Below, piece after piece: positions 27,375 to 34,846 of a stretch of 64,000 nucleotides of DNA (position 1 is the stretch's first letter; every line of letters starts with the position of its first letter). Source of the DNA: an uncultured beta proteobacterium (GTDB lineage Bacteria; Pseudomonadota; Gammaproteobacteria; Burkholderiales; Burkholderiaceae_C); NCBI GenBank assembly GCA_903832285.1, contig CAILAY010000063.1, positions 59,965 through 123,964 of the forward strand, in the 5' to 3' direction. The notes beneath the pieces are model-generated. The model had not been told where the DNA came from, did not search any database, and saw only the letters and a program-made list of their open reading frames with translations. A program made the position numbers and the translations under genes.

Positions 27375-27812
27375 CTATTTGAGGTGTTTGCCGATCAGGC
27401 CAGCCATCTCGAACATCGAGACCTGCAGCTTGCCGAACACTTCCTTCAGCTTCGCGTCAGCGTTGATCATGCGTTTGTTCACCGCGTCTTGCAGTTTGTT
27501 TTTCTTGATGTACGTCCACAGCTTGCTGACCACTTCAGTGCGCGGCAGCGGGGACGCGCCCACCACAGCGGCCAAGGCGGGGCTGGGCGTCAGTGCCCTC
27601 ATGAACGCGGCGTTCACGGTGCGCTTTTTGGCGGGGGCCTTCTTCGCTGCGACTTTCTTCGCAGGAGTTGCCTTCTTGGCGGGAGCGGCTTTCTTGGCCG
27701 GGGCCGCCTTTTTGGCGGCTACTTTCTTTGCCGGAGCTGCCGCTTTTTTCGCGGGTGCAGCCTTCTTGGCGGGAGCGGCCTTTTTAGCCGACGCTTTTTT
27801 TGCAGTTGCCAT
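27375..27812 (-). CDS. Histone H1-like lysine-rich tail fused to a SWIB/MDM2 domain
   Basis: 145 residues. Residues 2-64 are low-complexity repeats of the AAPAKK/VAAKK type, like histone H1 or bacterial Hc1-like tails, and should bind DNA non-specifically. Residues 74-145 match the SWIB/MDM2 fold ('LPRTEVVSKLWTYIKKNKLQ', 'INADAKLKEVFG'). SWIB domains are part of eukaryotic chromatin-remodelling complexes and occur in Chlamydia and some proteobacteria. The ATG at 27812 was chosen for its ribosome-binding site (GAAGGA eight bases upstream). It is monocistronic, with its own terminator. A nucleoid-associated role is inferred; no function is proven here. Confidence 0.85.
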   Translation of the reverse strand: MATAKKASAKKAAPAKKAAPAKKAAAPAKKVAAKKAAPAKKAAPAKKATPAKKVAAKKAPAKKRTVNAAFMRALTPSPALAAVVGASPLPRTEVVSKLWTYIKKNKLQDAVNKRMINADAKLKEVFGKLQVSMFEMAGLIGKHLK

Positions 27813-28144
27813 GATTGAATTTCCTTCTAGAAGTTGAGAATTCACCAATGAAAACCGCGCTCTTCGACACGTGATCCACTGGCAAGGCCGATGCTAAGGG
27901 AGAAACAGCTGTTTTCCTAGGAGAAATGGCTGTATTTCGCTCTCATGTGTTGTTTTTTTTATCTCTTTTAATGCGAAAAGTATCTCAGAGGGGCTTCAGA
28001 GGGAACATAAAGATGATTTTCAGCGCGCAAATCGCGCCACTCTGGGCTGTTGCCGAAGTGCAAATTCTGGCTATGCTCATGCCGTGAAACGATGCCTGTC
28101 CACGGCTTTTTTCCCGATGTGCAAACTTCTTCCCAAGGATCGAC
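27813..28144. promoter_or_regulatory. AT-rich intergenic region between the SWIB and RraA-family genes, with direct repeats
   Basis: This 332-bp region is markedly more AT-rich than its neighbours and separates divergent genes, so it should hold both promoters. It contains the direct repeat GGAGAAACAGCTGTTTTC (27899-27916) and GGAGAAATGGCTGTATTTC (27920-27938), start to start 21 bp, about two helical turns. The first copy includes the perfect 12-bp palindrome AAACAGCTGTTT. The repeats lie about 90-125 bp upstream of the SWIB start, a plausible operator position. No gene was seen in the region. Confidence 0.5.
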
Positions 28145-28654
28145 ATGACCTCTTCAGCAACCGGGATCTTTTCCACGTGCGACCTTTGCGACGCGAACCG
28201 GCACGACGTGTCGGGAGATTTTCGCGTGTTGCCACCGGTTTTTCTCGACTTCGGGGCGACGCGAACATTCTGCGGTGCGGTTGCTACGGTCAAGTGCTTT
28301 GAAGACAACTCGCTGGTCAAGGCGACGCTGGACACTGATGGCCGGGGTCGGGTGCTGGTAGTGGATGGTGGCGGATCACTGCGTCACGCCCTGCTGGGCG
28401 GCAACCTGGGCGCCGCTGCGGCGCGCAATGGTTGGGCCGGGGTGGTGATCGATGGTTGCGTGCGCGACGTTGCGGAGTTGGCGCTGCACAAACTGGGTAT
28501 CCGGGCCATCGCTGTCATGCCCCTGCCGACGGAGAAGCGCAACCAGGGGCAGAGCGACGTTCCCGTGCAATTGCAGGGCGTACGAGTACGCCCGGGCGAC
28601 TGGCTCTATGCCGACCGGGATGGCATCGTGGTGAGTTCCAAGGCATTGGTGTGA
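28145..28654 (+). CDS. RraA-family protein (RNase E regulator or HMG/CHA-type aldolase)
   Basis: 169 residues, full length for RraA (161-170). The gene starts after AAGGA. The sequence contains G86-x20-R107-D108-x2-E111 (local 'GCVRDVAEL'). That is the complete metal and substrate motif G-x20-R-D-x2-E/D of the class II 4-hydroxy-4-methyl-2-oxoglutarate aldolases, whereas E. coli RraA lacks the R-D pair. It could therefore be an oxaloacetate decarboxylase/HMG aldolase rather than, or as well as, an RNase E inhibitor. No aromatic-catabolism genes surround it, which leaves the question open. Confidence 0.85.
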   Translation: MTSSATGIFSTCDLCDANRHDVSGDFRVLPPVFLDFGATRTFCGAVATVKCFEDNSLVKATLDTDGRGRVLVVDGGGSLRHALLGGNLGAAAARNGWAGVVIDGCVRDVAELALHKLGIRAIAVMPLPTEKRNQGQSDVPVQLQGVRVRPGDWLYADRDGIVVSSKALV

Positions 28655-28682
28655 TTCGGGCCGGGGAGCGCTCTGAGCCACA

Positions 28683-29225
28683 ATGCAGCCCATGAATACA
28701 ACGTCCACCGACAACGCCCATCCGATTCAACGGGTGTTCGGCCTTTACCCCGTCACATGGTGGCGCAGTGCCACTATTCTCTGTGTCATCCTGCTTGGTT
28801 TTGCGGGGGCGACAGGCATGAGCATGTTCGAGCAATTCAAGGCGCAGATTGCGCACTTGCAAAAGCAGCTTGTGACTGTCCCGCAGATCAAGTACATCGC
28901 GGTGCTGACGGACGTCCAGGGTGCTCCAGGGTTGCTTGTCACGCTGGATCCAACGCAGAACGCACTGGTCCTGCAACGGCTGGGCAACGTGGTCGAGGGG
29001 CGCGAAGAATCGCTGCAGTTGTGGGCCCTGCCCAGCAGTGGCAGAGCGCGATCGCTAGGGCTGCTGGGCAGCGCCAAGACACTGCGCATACCAGCGACTG
29101 AGAGTGACTTGCGCGATATACCGCAACTCGGTGTGAGTGTGGAGTCCAAGGGCGGCGTTGAAGACGCACAGGGTCCAGGTGGTGAACTGCTGTTCCGTGG
29201 GGCGCTGATACAGAAAGCGCTTTAA
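28683..29225 (+). CDS. Anti-sigma-K factor RskA C-terminal-domain protein, lacking the N-terminal zinc domain
   Basis: 180 residues. A short cytoplasmic N-terminus (about 28 residues) and one membrane helix (about 29-48) are followed by a periplasmic domain resembling the C-terminal domain of RskA ('LQLWALPSSGRARSLGLL', later 'GPGGELLFRGALI'). Classical RskA/ChrR-type anti-sigma factors carry a cytoplasmic zinc or helical domain that holds the sigma factor. That part is absent, and no sigma gene is adjacent. ATGs at 28683 and 28692 are both possible starts. Role unknown; it may be a remnant or a partner protein. Confidence 0.7.
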   Translation: MQPMNTTSTDNAHPIQRVFGLYPVTWWRSATILCVILLGFAGATGMSMFEQFKAQIAHLQKQLVTVPQIKYIAVLTDVQGAPGLLVTLDPTQNALVLQRLGNVVEGREESLQLWALPSSGRARSLGLLGSAKTLRIPATESDLRDIPQLGVSVESKGGVEDAQGPGGELLFRGALIQKAL

Positions 29226-29230
29226 CGACG

Positions 29231-29307
29231 GTCGGGCCTTGCGCCGAACTGCACTTTCACTTTCCTTCGCACAGTCGAAAGAAAGTACGCAAAGAAAGGG
29301 CGACCCC
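29231..29307 (-). repeat. 77-bp palindromic repeat, copy 1 (inverted relative to copy at 32731)
   Basis: Read on the minus strand it starts GGGGTCGCCCTTTCTTTGC, has a central part with CTTTC...GAAAG symmetry and ends in CCCGAC, as does the copy at 32731-32807 on the plus strand. Most positions agree over the full 77 bp. Repeats of this type (CTTTCTTTGC / GCAAAGAAAG) are frequent between genes in Comamonadaceae. Confidence 0.75.
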
Positions 29308-29498
29308 GCTGTCTGAAGCACTGCTCGGTGCATAGAGATGAGGGAAGTTCGGATCGCCAAGTCCAACATCAGTTCGACTTCACACGACTCGGCGAATATC
29401 TGGAGAGGACTGGTTCCGGGGTGTTCACTTCTACTGGCGCAAGTCAAGTACACAGCGCAAGTTGAAACCCAACGGCGACCCCAGTTTGATACGATGCC

Positions 29499-29510
29499 GG
29501 AAGCGCTTCC
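29499..29510. promoter_or_regulatory. Perfect 12-bp palindrome, candidate operator
   Basis: GGAAGCGCTTCC, followed by AA, resembles LacI/GalR-family operators with a central CG. It lies about 50 bp upstream of the NTF2-like gene start. No LacI-type regulator gene is in the window. Confidence 0.35.
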
Positions 29511-29559
29511 AAACACAATTCGTCAGGGGTCGCAACCAACTACTTTGGAGAGGTCTCGC

Positions 29560-29985
29560 ATGAATATCCAGGATTTCATGGAAGGCTACACGGCAGCTTG
29601 GGAGAAGCGCGATCCGCTGCTGTTTGCAGCACTTTTCCATGCGGATGGCCGGTATCACAACACGCCGTTCCAGGTTCAACGAGGACGGGCTGAACTTGCC
29701 GAATACTGGAAGCGCGTTCAGTTGCAAGAAGACGTTCATGTGATATTCGACGTGCTGGCGAGCGAACCGGACTTTGGCGTTGCACACTGGCATGTGACAT
29801 ACCAGGTGGCATCGGAAGAGTTATTCGAGATCTGGGCCAGATCAACAGGAACAAGCCAACTCATACGAAGGCCTGGCGACGCCTTGCCACGGATGGTACT
29901 GGACGGTGTTCTTCATGGGAAGTTTGTGGCGGACCACTGCATGGAGGCGCGCATCTGGTGGCACAGCGTGGCGCAACCGGCATGA
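29560..29985 (+). CDS. Small NTF2-like (SnoaL-type) protein
   Basis: 141 residues from an ATG with GGAGAGG upstream. The front 'FMEGYTAAWEKRDPLLFAAL', 'DGRYHNTPF' and 'GRAELAEYWKRVQ' match the NTF2-like/SnoaL fold (cone-shaped alpha+beta barrel), often small enzymes or binding proteins for polyketide, steroid or unknown ligands. It is flanked by repeats, and its base composition is somewhat lower in G+C than the neighbouring core genes, suggesting acquired DNA. No specific function can be given. Confidence 0.7.
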   Translation: MNIQDFMEGYTAAWEKRDPLLFAALFHADGRYHNTPFQVQRGRAELAEYWKRVQLQEDVHVIFDVLASEPDFGVAHWHVTYQVASEELFEIWARSTGTSQLIRRPGDALPRMVLDGVLHGKFVADHCMEARIWWHSVAQPA

Positions 29986-30346
29986 TCGAACCCGCGCCGA
30001 CGCTTAAGGAATGAGATAGGAAATGGGTCACCATTTTGAACGCGTGCGATTTCTTCCGCGTCAGTCATTTTGAACTGCTGACAGCACACCCCGCACCCGA
30101 CCATGAGATTCACCAGCGTGTCAATTGGTGACTGAGCAAGACCGCGATTCACACGCGCTGCGGGCTAGCTCTGCCCGAAGGTGGATTTTGGTGGGGCTCG
30201 CGCAAGAATCAAACTGTAGCGAGAATCATGAGGGTTATTACGTGGGTTGATGGCTGATAAAAGGTGCCATACTGGCCTAGAGAAGGTTTAAATGCCTGTC
30301 TGTTTATCCGTATGCCCATCATGATCAATCTCAGGGAGATTCAGCG
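29986..30346. other. Intergenic region without a supported gene
   Basis: 361 bp, less G+C-rich than its surroundings. The hexamer-plus motif ATTTTGAAC occurs twice (near 30032 and 30067). A short minus-strand open frame (29913-30152, 79 codons) overlaps the NTF2-like gene and has no recognisable homology. The last 60 bp before the next gene probably hold its promoter. Confidence 0.5.
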
Positions 30347-31141
30347 ATGAAAATTTCAGCCTCCGTGCTGACCTTGGCGCTTGCGGCCATTCCCCCGTCC
30401 AGCGAGGCACAGAGCCTGTCATTCCCTGTGATCATCGGCAAGTCGGCGATTAGCGAAAGTATCGCCGCCACCGGAGAGGCCACCTATGCCTACTACGACT
30501 ACGCCACGATACACTTGACCAGTATCGATCTCAAGTGGACGGCGCAGGATGGCCCCCGCGCAAAGCCCTCTACACTGTTTCTGAGCTTTGCCGTCTATAC
30601 CCCCGATCCCGCAAGCCAGGTTTGCACCACTGATCCGACCTACGGAACCTACTGCAACTACACCCGAATATGGATCGAAAGTGGTTCCGGAGACGTGCCG
30701 GTGACGGATGGCTGGTTCTCGCCGAATGGGGCCGGCGTGACCACCAACATTGCCCGGCCAGGATTCTTCTACGACAAATGCCTTTTCGATGGTTCCGCCT
30801 ATACCTTCACCTGCGGTCTCGCCCCTCCCGCCGCGACGCAGATCAGGGTGAACTGGGATCGCCTCGCGAATTCGCTGCCGGCACCGGTGGAGTCGCATGC
30901 CAAGCAGGACGCTGGCAATCTGAAGGAATGCGCTTTGTATGGGTGTTCGAGCCCGAATCTTTATTCACCCATCACCAAAGTACTCGAAGCACAGCTGGAT
31001 CAACCACAATCGCGAGCCACCGGCTCGCTACTGGGCCAACCCTTGATTGACGTGACGGGCGCACTGCCGGCAGGGGTCGACGGCGCGGCCACATCCTATG
31101 TCAAGCAAGAAAGAACCGTCAAAATCGATCTGTTGCCGTAA
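30347..31141 (+). CDS. Secreted protein of unknown function (first of three)
   Basis: 264 residues. A signal peptide runs to about residue 21 (ending SSEAQ). The mature protein is rich in Thr, Ser and Tyr. It has Cys residues arranged around 'SQVCTTDP', 'TYCNYTR' and 'RPGFFYDKC', suggesting disulfides outside the cytoplasm. The same landmarks, in the same order, occur in the third gene of this group (31781-32524), so the two are probably distant paralogues. AGGGAGA lies upstream of the ATG. I do not recognise the family. Gene order and short spacing (61 and 74 bp) suggest one transcript with the next two genes. Confidence 0.75.
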   Translation: MKISASVLTLALAAIPPSSEAQSLSFPVIIGKSAISESIAATGEATYAYYDYATIHLTSIDLKWTAQDGPRAKPSTLFLSFAVYTPDPASQVCTTDPTYGTYCNYTRIWIESGSGDVPVTDGWFSPNGAGVTTNIARPGFFYDKCLFDGSAYTFTCGLAPPAATQIRVNWDRLANSLPAPVESHAKQDAGNLKECALYGCSSPNLYSPITKVLEAQLDQPQSRATGSLLGQPLIDVTGALPAGVDGAATSYVKQERTVKIDLLP

Positions 31142-31202
31142 CTATGCGAACGAGCAGCAAGGCTGAAGCATGATAAGCAGCATTCAATGAGAGGAATAAG
31201 CT

Positions 31203-31706
31203 ATGCGCGCACGCCGATTCTTGTTTGTCATTCTTGCCGTGCTGGCCGTTAGCGGCCCCGGGACGGCCTTTGCTGACAATGTCCTGCGCTTCCACAGCGA
31301 ACCCAACGATCCCATCGGCCTGGGTGGTGAAGTCACCTACACCAACCGTGATGGCGTATTTGCCTTGACGCCGACGATCTATCCCAACGCCATCCAGGTT
31401 AGCTTCTACACCGAGGGTGCCGGGCACTGGTGGACGCTGACCATGATGCCGGCCGACGGCGCTCCGCTCAAGCTCGGCCAATACGCAGATGCGCAGCCCT
31501 CGCCGTTCCAGTCTCCCGGGCATCCCGGCCTGACGTTTTATGGCGACGGCCGCCTTTGCTTTGCCAGCGGCCGCTTCGAGGTGCTGGACCTGACCTACGA
31601 TCGCGCCGGCAACATCGCCAGCTTTGCCGCCAACTGGGAGCAGCGCTGTCGCGGGGTCACCGCAGCCCTGCGTGGCCAGATGCGGTACAACTCGACCCAG
31701 CCGTGA
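31203..31706 (+). CDS. Small secreted beta-rich protein of unknown function (second of three)
   Basis: 167 residues with a signal peptide to about residue 24 (TAFA-DN). The mature part has a pattern I associate with a secreted domain of unknown function seen alone or in larger proteins: 'SEPNDPIGLGGEVTYT', 'PLKLGQYADAQ', 'HPGLTFYGDGRLC', 'NWEQRC' and a final 'LRGQMRYNS'. The two Cys (near 120 and 150) probably form a disulfide. GAGAGGAA precedes the ATG. It is unlike its two neighbours in sequence but lies between them on the same strand. Confidence 0.78.
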   Translation: MRARRFLFVILAVLAVSGPGTAFADNVLRFHSEPNDPIGLGGEVTYTNRDGVFALTPTIYPNAIQVSFYTEGAGHWWTLTMMPADGAPLKLGQYADAQPSPFQSPGHPGLTFYGDGRLCFASGRFEVLDLTYDRAGNIASFAANWEQRCRGVTAALRGQMRYNSTQP

Positions 31707-31780
31707 CGGGGATTGCTGATGAATGACAGACGCAAAATCCGATCCTGCACGCGCCTTGCGACTGGCCAGGAGACACCGGC

Positions 31781-32524
31781 ATGAACATGAGCAAACCTTC
31801 CAGGCTGGCGGCTATCGCGATGCTGTTTGCGCCATGGTGTCTTTCCTATGCACAAAGTTCGGCGCCGATCACTGTCGGCAGCACCAGCATTACTCCGTTG
31901 ACCTGTTTTACCAAGGGGGCGGAGTACAACTACAGCAACTCCACGGGTGACTTGCTGGTAGAGGTCGTGCAAGATTGTTACGGAACTCACCTGCTCGCGG
32001 CCCAGACCGTTGTTGATGCTACGAGTCAAGTTTGCTCTACCGATCCGGCAGGGGTGACCCAGTGTGGTCCCACACGCTACCACTATGAGGTTGTCATGGG
32101 TGATCTGCCTGATGGCGATTTCAGCTTCGACACGAATGGAGCGCATTTGAAAACGGATGCGAATCGACCGGGCTTAAGTTACACACGTTATTGCTATGAG
32201 CTCGTGAACGGCACTTGGACCAATGCAGCAAAGTGCAAGCCGGCGCGTAAGAAGCTCATATCCGGCGACTGGACGGTCGTTGGCAGTGCTGTCCCCGGTA
32301 CCTCCAATGACAATTTTGATCAGCCAGGCTTTGTTGAAGCGTTCGCGAGTTATTCAGCTCTGGCCCTTGCCACCGGCAGCTTTCTCGATAACCCGAAGCA
32401 TACCTTTGGCAATGTGATCGGCAAGCCCGTAGGTGGGCTTGGTCCCGGGGTAACCTTTGAGGGCGAAGGGACCGGAATTGGGTACAGTCTGGGAACGAGC
32501 CTCTTTATTGCGCCGCTACCGTAA
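31781..32524 (+). CDS. Secreted protein of unknown function (third of three)
   Basis: 247 residues with a signal peptide to about residue 25 (LSYAQ). It shares with the first gene of the group the elements 'SQVCSTDP', a 'NRPGLSYTRYCYE' block and a 'LATGSFL...IGKPVGG' block near the C-terminus. This points to duplication followed by strong divergence. Its codon use is visibly less G+C-rich than the core genes. The ATG is preceded by AGGAGACA; a second ATG two codons later is possible. Function unknown. Confidence 0.72.
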   Translation: MNMSKPSRLAAIAMLFAPWCLSYAQSSAPITVGSTSITPLTCFTKGAEYNYSNSTGDLLVEVVQDCYGTHLLAAQTVVDATSQVCSTDPAGVTQCGPTRYHYEVVMGDLPDGDFSFDTNGAHLKTDANRPGLSYTRYCYELVNGTWTNAAKCKPARKKLISGDWTVVGSAVPGTSNDNFDQPGFVEAFASYSALALATGSFLDNPKHTFGNVIGKPVGGLGPGVTFEGEGTGIGYSLGTSLFIAPLP

Positions 32525-32847
32525 CGCGGTATTCTCTGCTGTCTTCCGCTGCCTCGGCGTTTTTCGGCCTTGGGCATCTTGGATTATTCGTAGGGCGCCA
32601 ATGTCACTTGACAGTGGCGGCTGCGCCGATCAGTTTTCACCTTCTACAGCCGCAAGAGACCTTACGAGTCAGTCGCGGTCGTTACCTGCATGAAGGGTGC
32701 ACCTGCACACTTGTTGCTCAATCAGCCAGTGGGGTCGCCCTTTCTTTGCATCCTTTTCTTCTGCGACTCGAAAGAAAAGGAGTGCGCAGTCGGGCGCACA
32801 TCCCGACCAAGCCGCGCGTCGGCGCAAGACCCGCTAGCGCTGCGAGA
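32525..32847. other. Intergenic region with repeat copy 2
   Basis: 323 bp between the last secreted-protein gene and the convergent EamA gene. Only the 77-bp repeat (32731-32807) stands out; I see no convincing gene or rho-independent terminator. Confidence 0.6.
32731..32807 (+). repeat. 77-bp palindromic repeat, copy 2
   Basis: It starts GGGGTCGCCCTTTCTTTGC and ends CCCGAC, matching the minus-strand reading of 29231-29307. The two copies face each other around the NTF2-like and secreted-protein genes. A short, degenerate relative may lie at 42447-42487. Confidence 0.75.
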
Positions 32848-33753
32848 TCAGGCTTGCCTGCTTGGCAGAGTGGCCAACACCACTCCAAGCAAGGCGATGG
32901 CAAACGCCAGCATCTGCAGCGCCGAAACGCTTTCGCCCAACACCAACACACCCACCACCCCGGCCGCGATTGGCAGCATCACGGTGAAGACGCCACCCTG
33001 CGCGGCGGGCACGGACTGGAGTCCCGTCATCCAGAGCCATACCGTCCACACGCTGGCGGCCAATGCATAGAACAGCAGCAAGGCCCACAGGCCTGCGGAC
33101 AGGGCGCTAAAGTCAAAGCGCAACGCGTAATACAGGCCCATGGGCGTCATCAGCGCAAAGCCCCACAGGTTGATGAGGGCGGTGATGCGCTTGGGTCCCA
33201 GCACGCCGGTGAGTTTTTTTCCGATCACGGCATAGGCGGCTTCACACAGCACCGCGCCGAACACCAGCGCGTCGCCCCAGAGCGCATGGCTTACCGACGA
33301 CTCGGCAGGGGCGCCTGTCTTAGCCAGCGCGAGCAGGGCGATACCCAGCGCCGCGCAGGCCACGCCGATCCACACGCGAGCAGTAATGCGCTCGCGCAGG
33401 AAGACCCAACTCATCAGGGCCACAACGGCCGGAATGGCCGACATGATCACGCCCGCCGAGACCGCGCTGGTCAGGCTCACGCCGAACAGCATGCAGATCG
33501 TGAACAGGAAGTTGCCGAGAAAGGATTCCAGAAACACCAGTTGCCGGGTCTGGCGCGTCATGGGCGGCTCGCTCAGGGGTTGCTTAAGCCAGTGTGGCAT
33601 CGCGAGACCGCCAATGCCGAAGCGCAGCCACGCCAGCAGGAACACCGGGAGGGCGGCCACCAGCGGCTTGGAAAGTGCCACGTAGCTTCCCACCAGGGAC
33701 ATGCTCAATGCCAGGCACAAGTAGGCGCGCAGGCGTGTGGTGGCGGGGTTCAA
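32848..33753 (-). CDS. EamA/DMT-family transporter
   Basis: 301 residues with about ten membrane helices in two EamA repeats ('MSAIPAVVALMSWVFLRE' closes the first half). The only start giving a complete first helix is a TTG at 33753; no ATG or GTG lies in frame just upstream. An internal ATG 17 codons in would cut into the first helix. It is convergent with the secreted-protein genes and divergent from agmatinase, so it might export an amine or amino acid, but that is a guess from position. Confidence 0.85.
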   Translation of the reverse strand: MNPATTRLRAYLCLALSMSLVGSYVALSKPLVAALPVFLLAWLRFGIGGLAMPHWLKQPLSEPPMTRQTRQLVFLESFLGNFLFTICMLFGVSLTSAVSAGVIMSAIPAVVALMSWVFLRERITARVWIGVACAALGIALLALAKTGAPAESSVSHALWGDALVFGAVLCEAAYAVIGKKLTGVLGPKRITALINLWGFALMTPMGLYYALRFDFSALSAGLWALLLFYALAASVWTVWLWMTGLQSVPAAQGGVFTVMLPIAAGVVGVLVLGESVSALQMLAFAIALLGVVLATLPSRQA

Positions 33754-33910
33754 GTGATGGATTCCAGGGTCAACGTGTTGATGGCGATTATTGCCGGGCA
33801 GTGTGGGACGGGGCAGTGGTTGCCCGCGTCCGCGGCAAATTGGACCTGACGCAGGGCGGGATCTGAGCTACCGTTCGCCACTTCACTTTCACCACCGCTT
33901 GGAGCGCCCA

Positions 33911-34846
33911 ATGCATTTCGCTTACGCCAGCAACGGTAACCGCTTTCTGGCCTGCCCTGGTTTGGACGCGCAGCCCTTTGCCGTGGCTGGTGTGCCGTTT
34001 GACGGTGCTGTCACCAACCGCCCCGGTGCCCGTTTTGGCCCGCAGGAAATCCGCCGCGCGTCACTCATGCTGTGCGATGGCATTCATCCGCACTTCAACG
34101 TGTCGCCGCTGGAACTGCTGGGCGATGCGGGCGACATGCTGCTCTCCAACGCCTCGCCGTTGACGATGGTGCGCGCACAGATTCAGGCACGGGCAGCGCA
34201 ACTGATGGCGCGCCATCACTGCGTGTTCTTGGGAGGCGACCATTCGGTGACGCTGGCTCTGCTGCGCGCAGCCAAAGCGCGCTACGGCGGCGAGCCGCTG
34301 GCGCTGGTTCACTTCGACGCGCATTGCGACACCTGGCCGGACCATTTCGGCGAGCCTTCAGGTCATGGCACGTGGACCTTTGAGGCAATGCAGGAAGGCT
34401 TGATCAGCCCCGAGCACAGCGTACAGATTGGCCTGCGTTCCAGCGGCGAGCGCGCCGTGCGTGAGTACGTGCAGGACCAGGGCGGACTGATCTACACCGC
34501 GCGCCAATTGCGTGGCAAGGACGGCGACGGGCTGCAGCCGGTGATCGACGAGATCAAGGCACGCCTGGGGCAGCGACCCTGCTATCTGACGCTGGATATC
34601 GACTGTCTGGACCCGGCCTTTGCACCGGGCACCGGAACGCCCGAGCCCGGGGGCATGACAAGTTCACAGGTGCTCACGCTGCTGGAAGAACTCGCCTCGA
34701 TCAATTTCGTGGCCATGGACTGCGTCGAGGTGGCGCCGGCCTACGACCATGCCGAACTTACGAGCAATGCGGCCGCCACTTTTGTCTGGACCTACTTATG
34801 CGGGCAGGTCGCCAGACTAGCGTCCGCGGGAGCACAACTGTCATGA
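33911..34846 (+). CDS. speB: Agmatinase / ureohydrolase
   Basis: 311 residues. The binuclear manganese ligands of the arginase family are complete: GGDHS (His111), DAHCD (Asp136, His138, Asp140) and DID (Asp229, Asp231) followed by 'PAFAPGTGTPEPGG'. The family hydrolyses agmatine to putrescine and urea; guanidinobutyrase or similar activity is possible. The ATG at 33911 follows GGAG by six bases. Its stop overlaps puuB in ATGA. Context (PuuB and PuuA-like ligase next) supports feeding putrescine or a related amine into the gamma-glutamyl route. Confidence 0.88.
   Translation: MHFAYASNGNRFLACPGLDAQPFAVAGVPFDGAVTNRPGARFGPQEIRRASLMLCDGIHPHFNVSPLELLGDAGDMLLSNASPLTMVRAQIQARAAQLMARHHCVFLGGDHSVTLALLRAAKARYGGEPLALVHFDAHCDTWPDHFGEPSGHGTWTFEAMQEGLISPEHSVQIGLRSSGERAVREYVQDQGGLIYTARQLRGKDGDGLQPVIDEIKARLGQRPCYLTLDIDCLDPAFAPGTGTPEPGGMTSSQVLTLLEELASINFVAMDCVEVAPAYDHAELTSNAAATFVWTYLCGQVARLASAGAQLS

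Larger units (their letters stand above)
29226..29559. other. Intergenic region with repeat copy 1 and a palindromic candidate operator
   Basis: 334 bp without a supported gene. It holds one copy of a 77-bp repeat (29231-29307) and, 50 bp before the next gene, the perfect palindrome GGAAGCGCTTCC (29499-29510). A longer reading of the downstream gene back to 29338 is open, but the ribosome-binding site favours 29560. Confidence 0.6.

Noticed and set aside
27598..27810. Apparent tandem-repeat array
   Set aside because: The periodicity comes from coding of AAPAKK/VAAKK repeats in the SWIB protein and is not a CRISPR or satellite array.
29913..30152. 79-codon minus-strand frame, possible insertion-sequence remnant
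   Set aside because: It overlaps the NTF2-like gene and shows no transposase motif or terminal inverted repeats that I could confirm.
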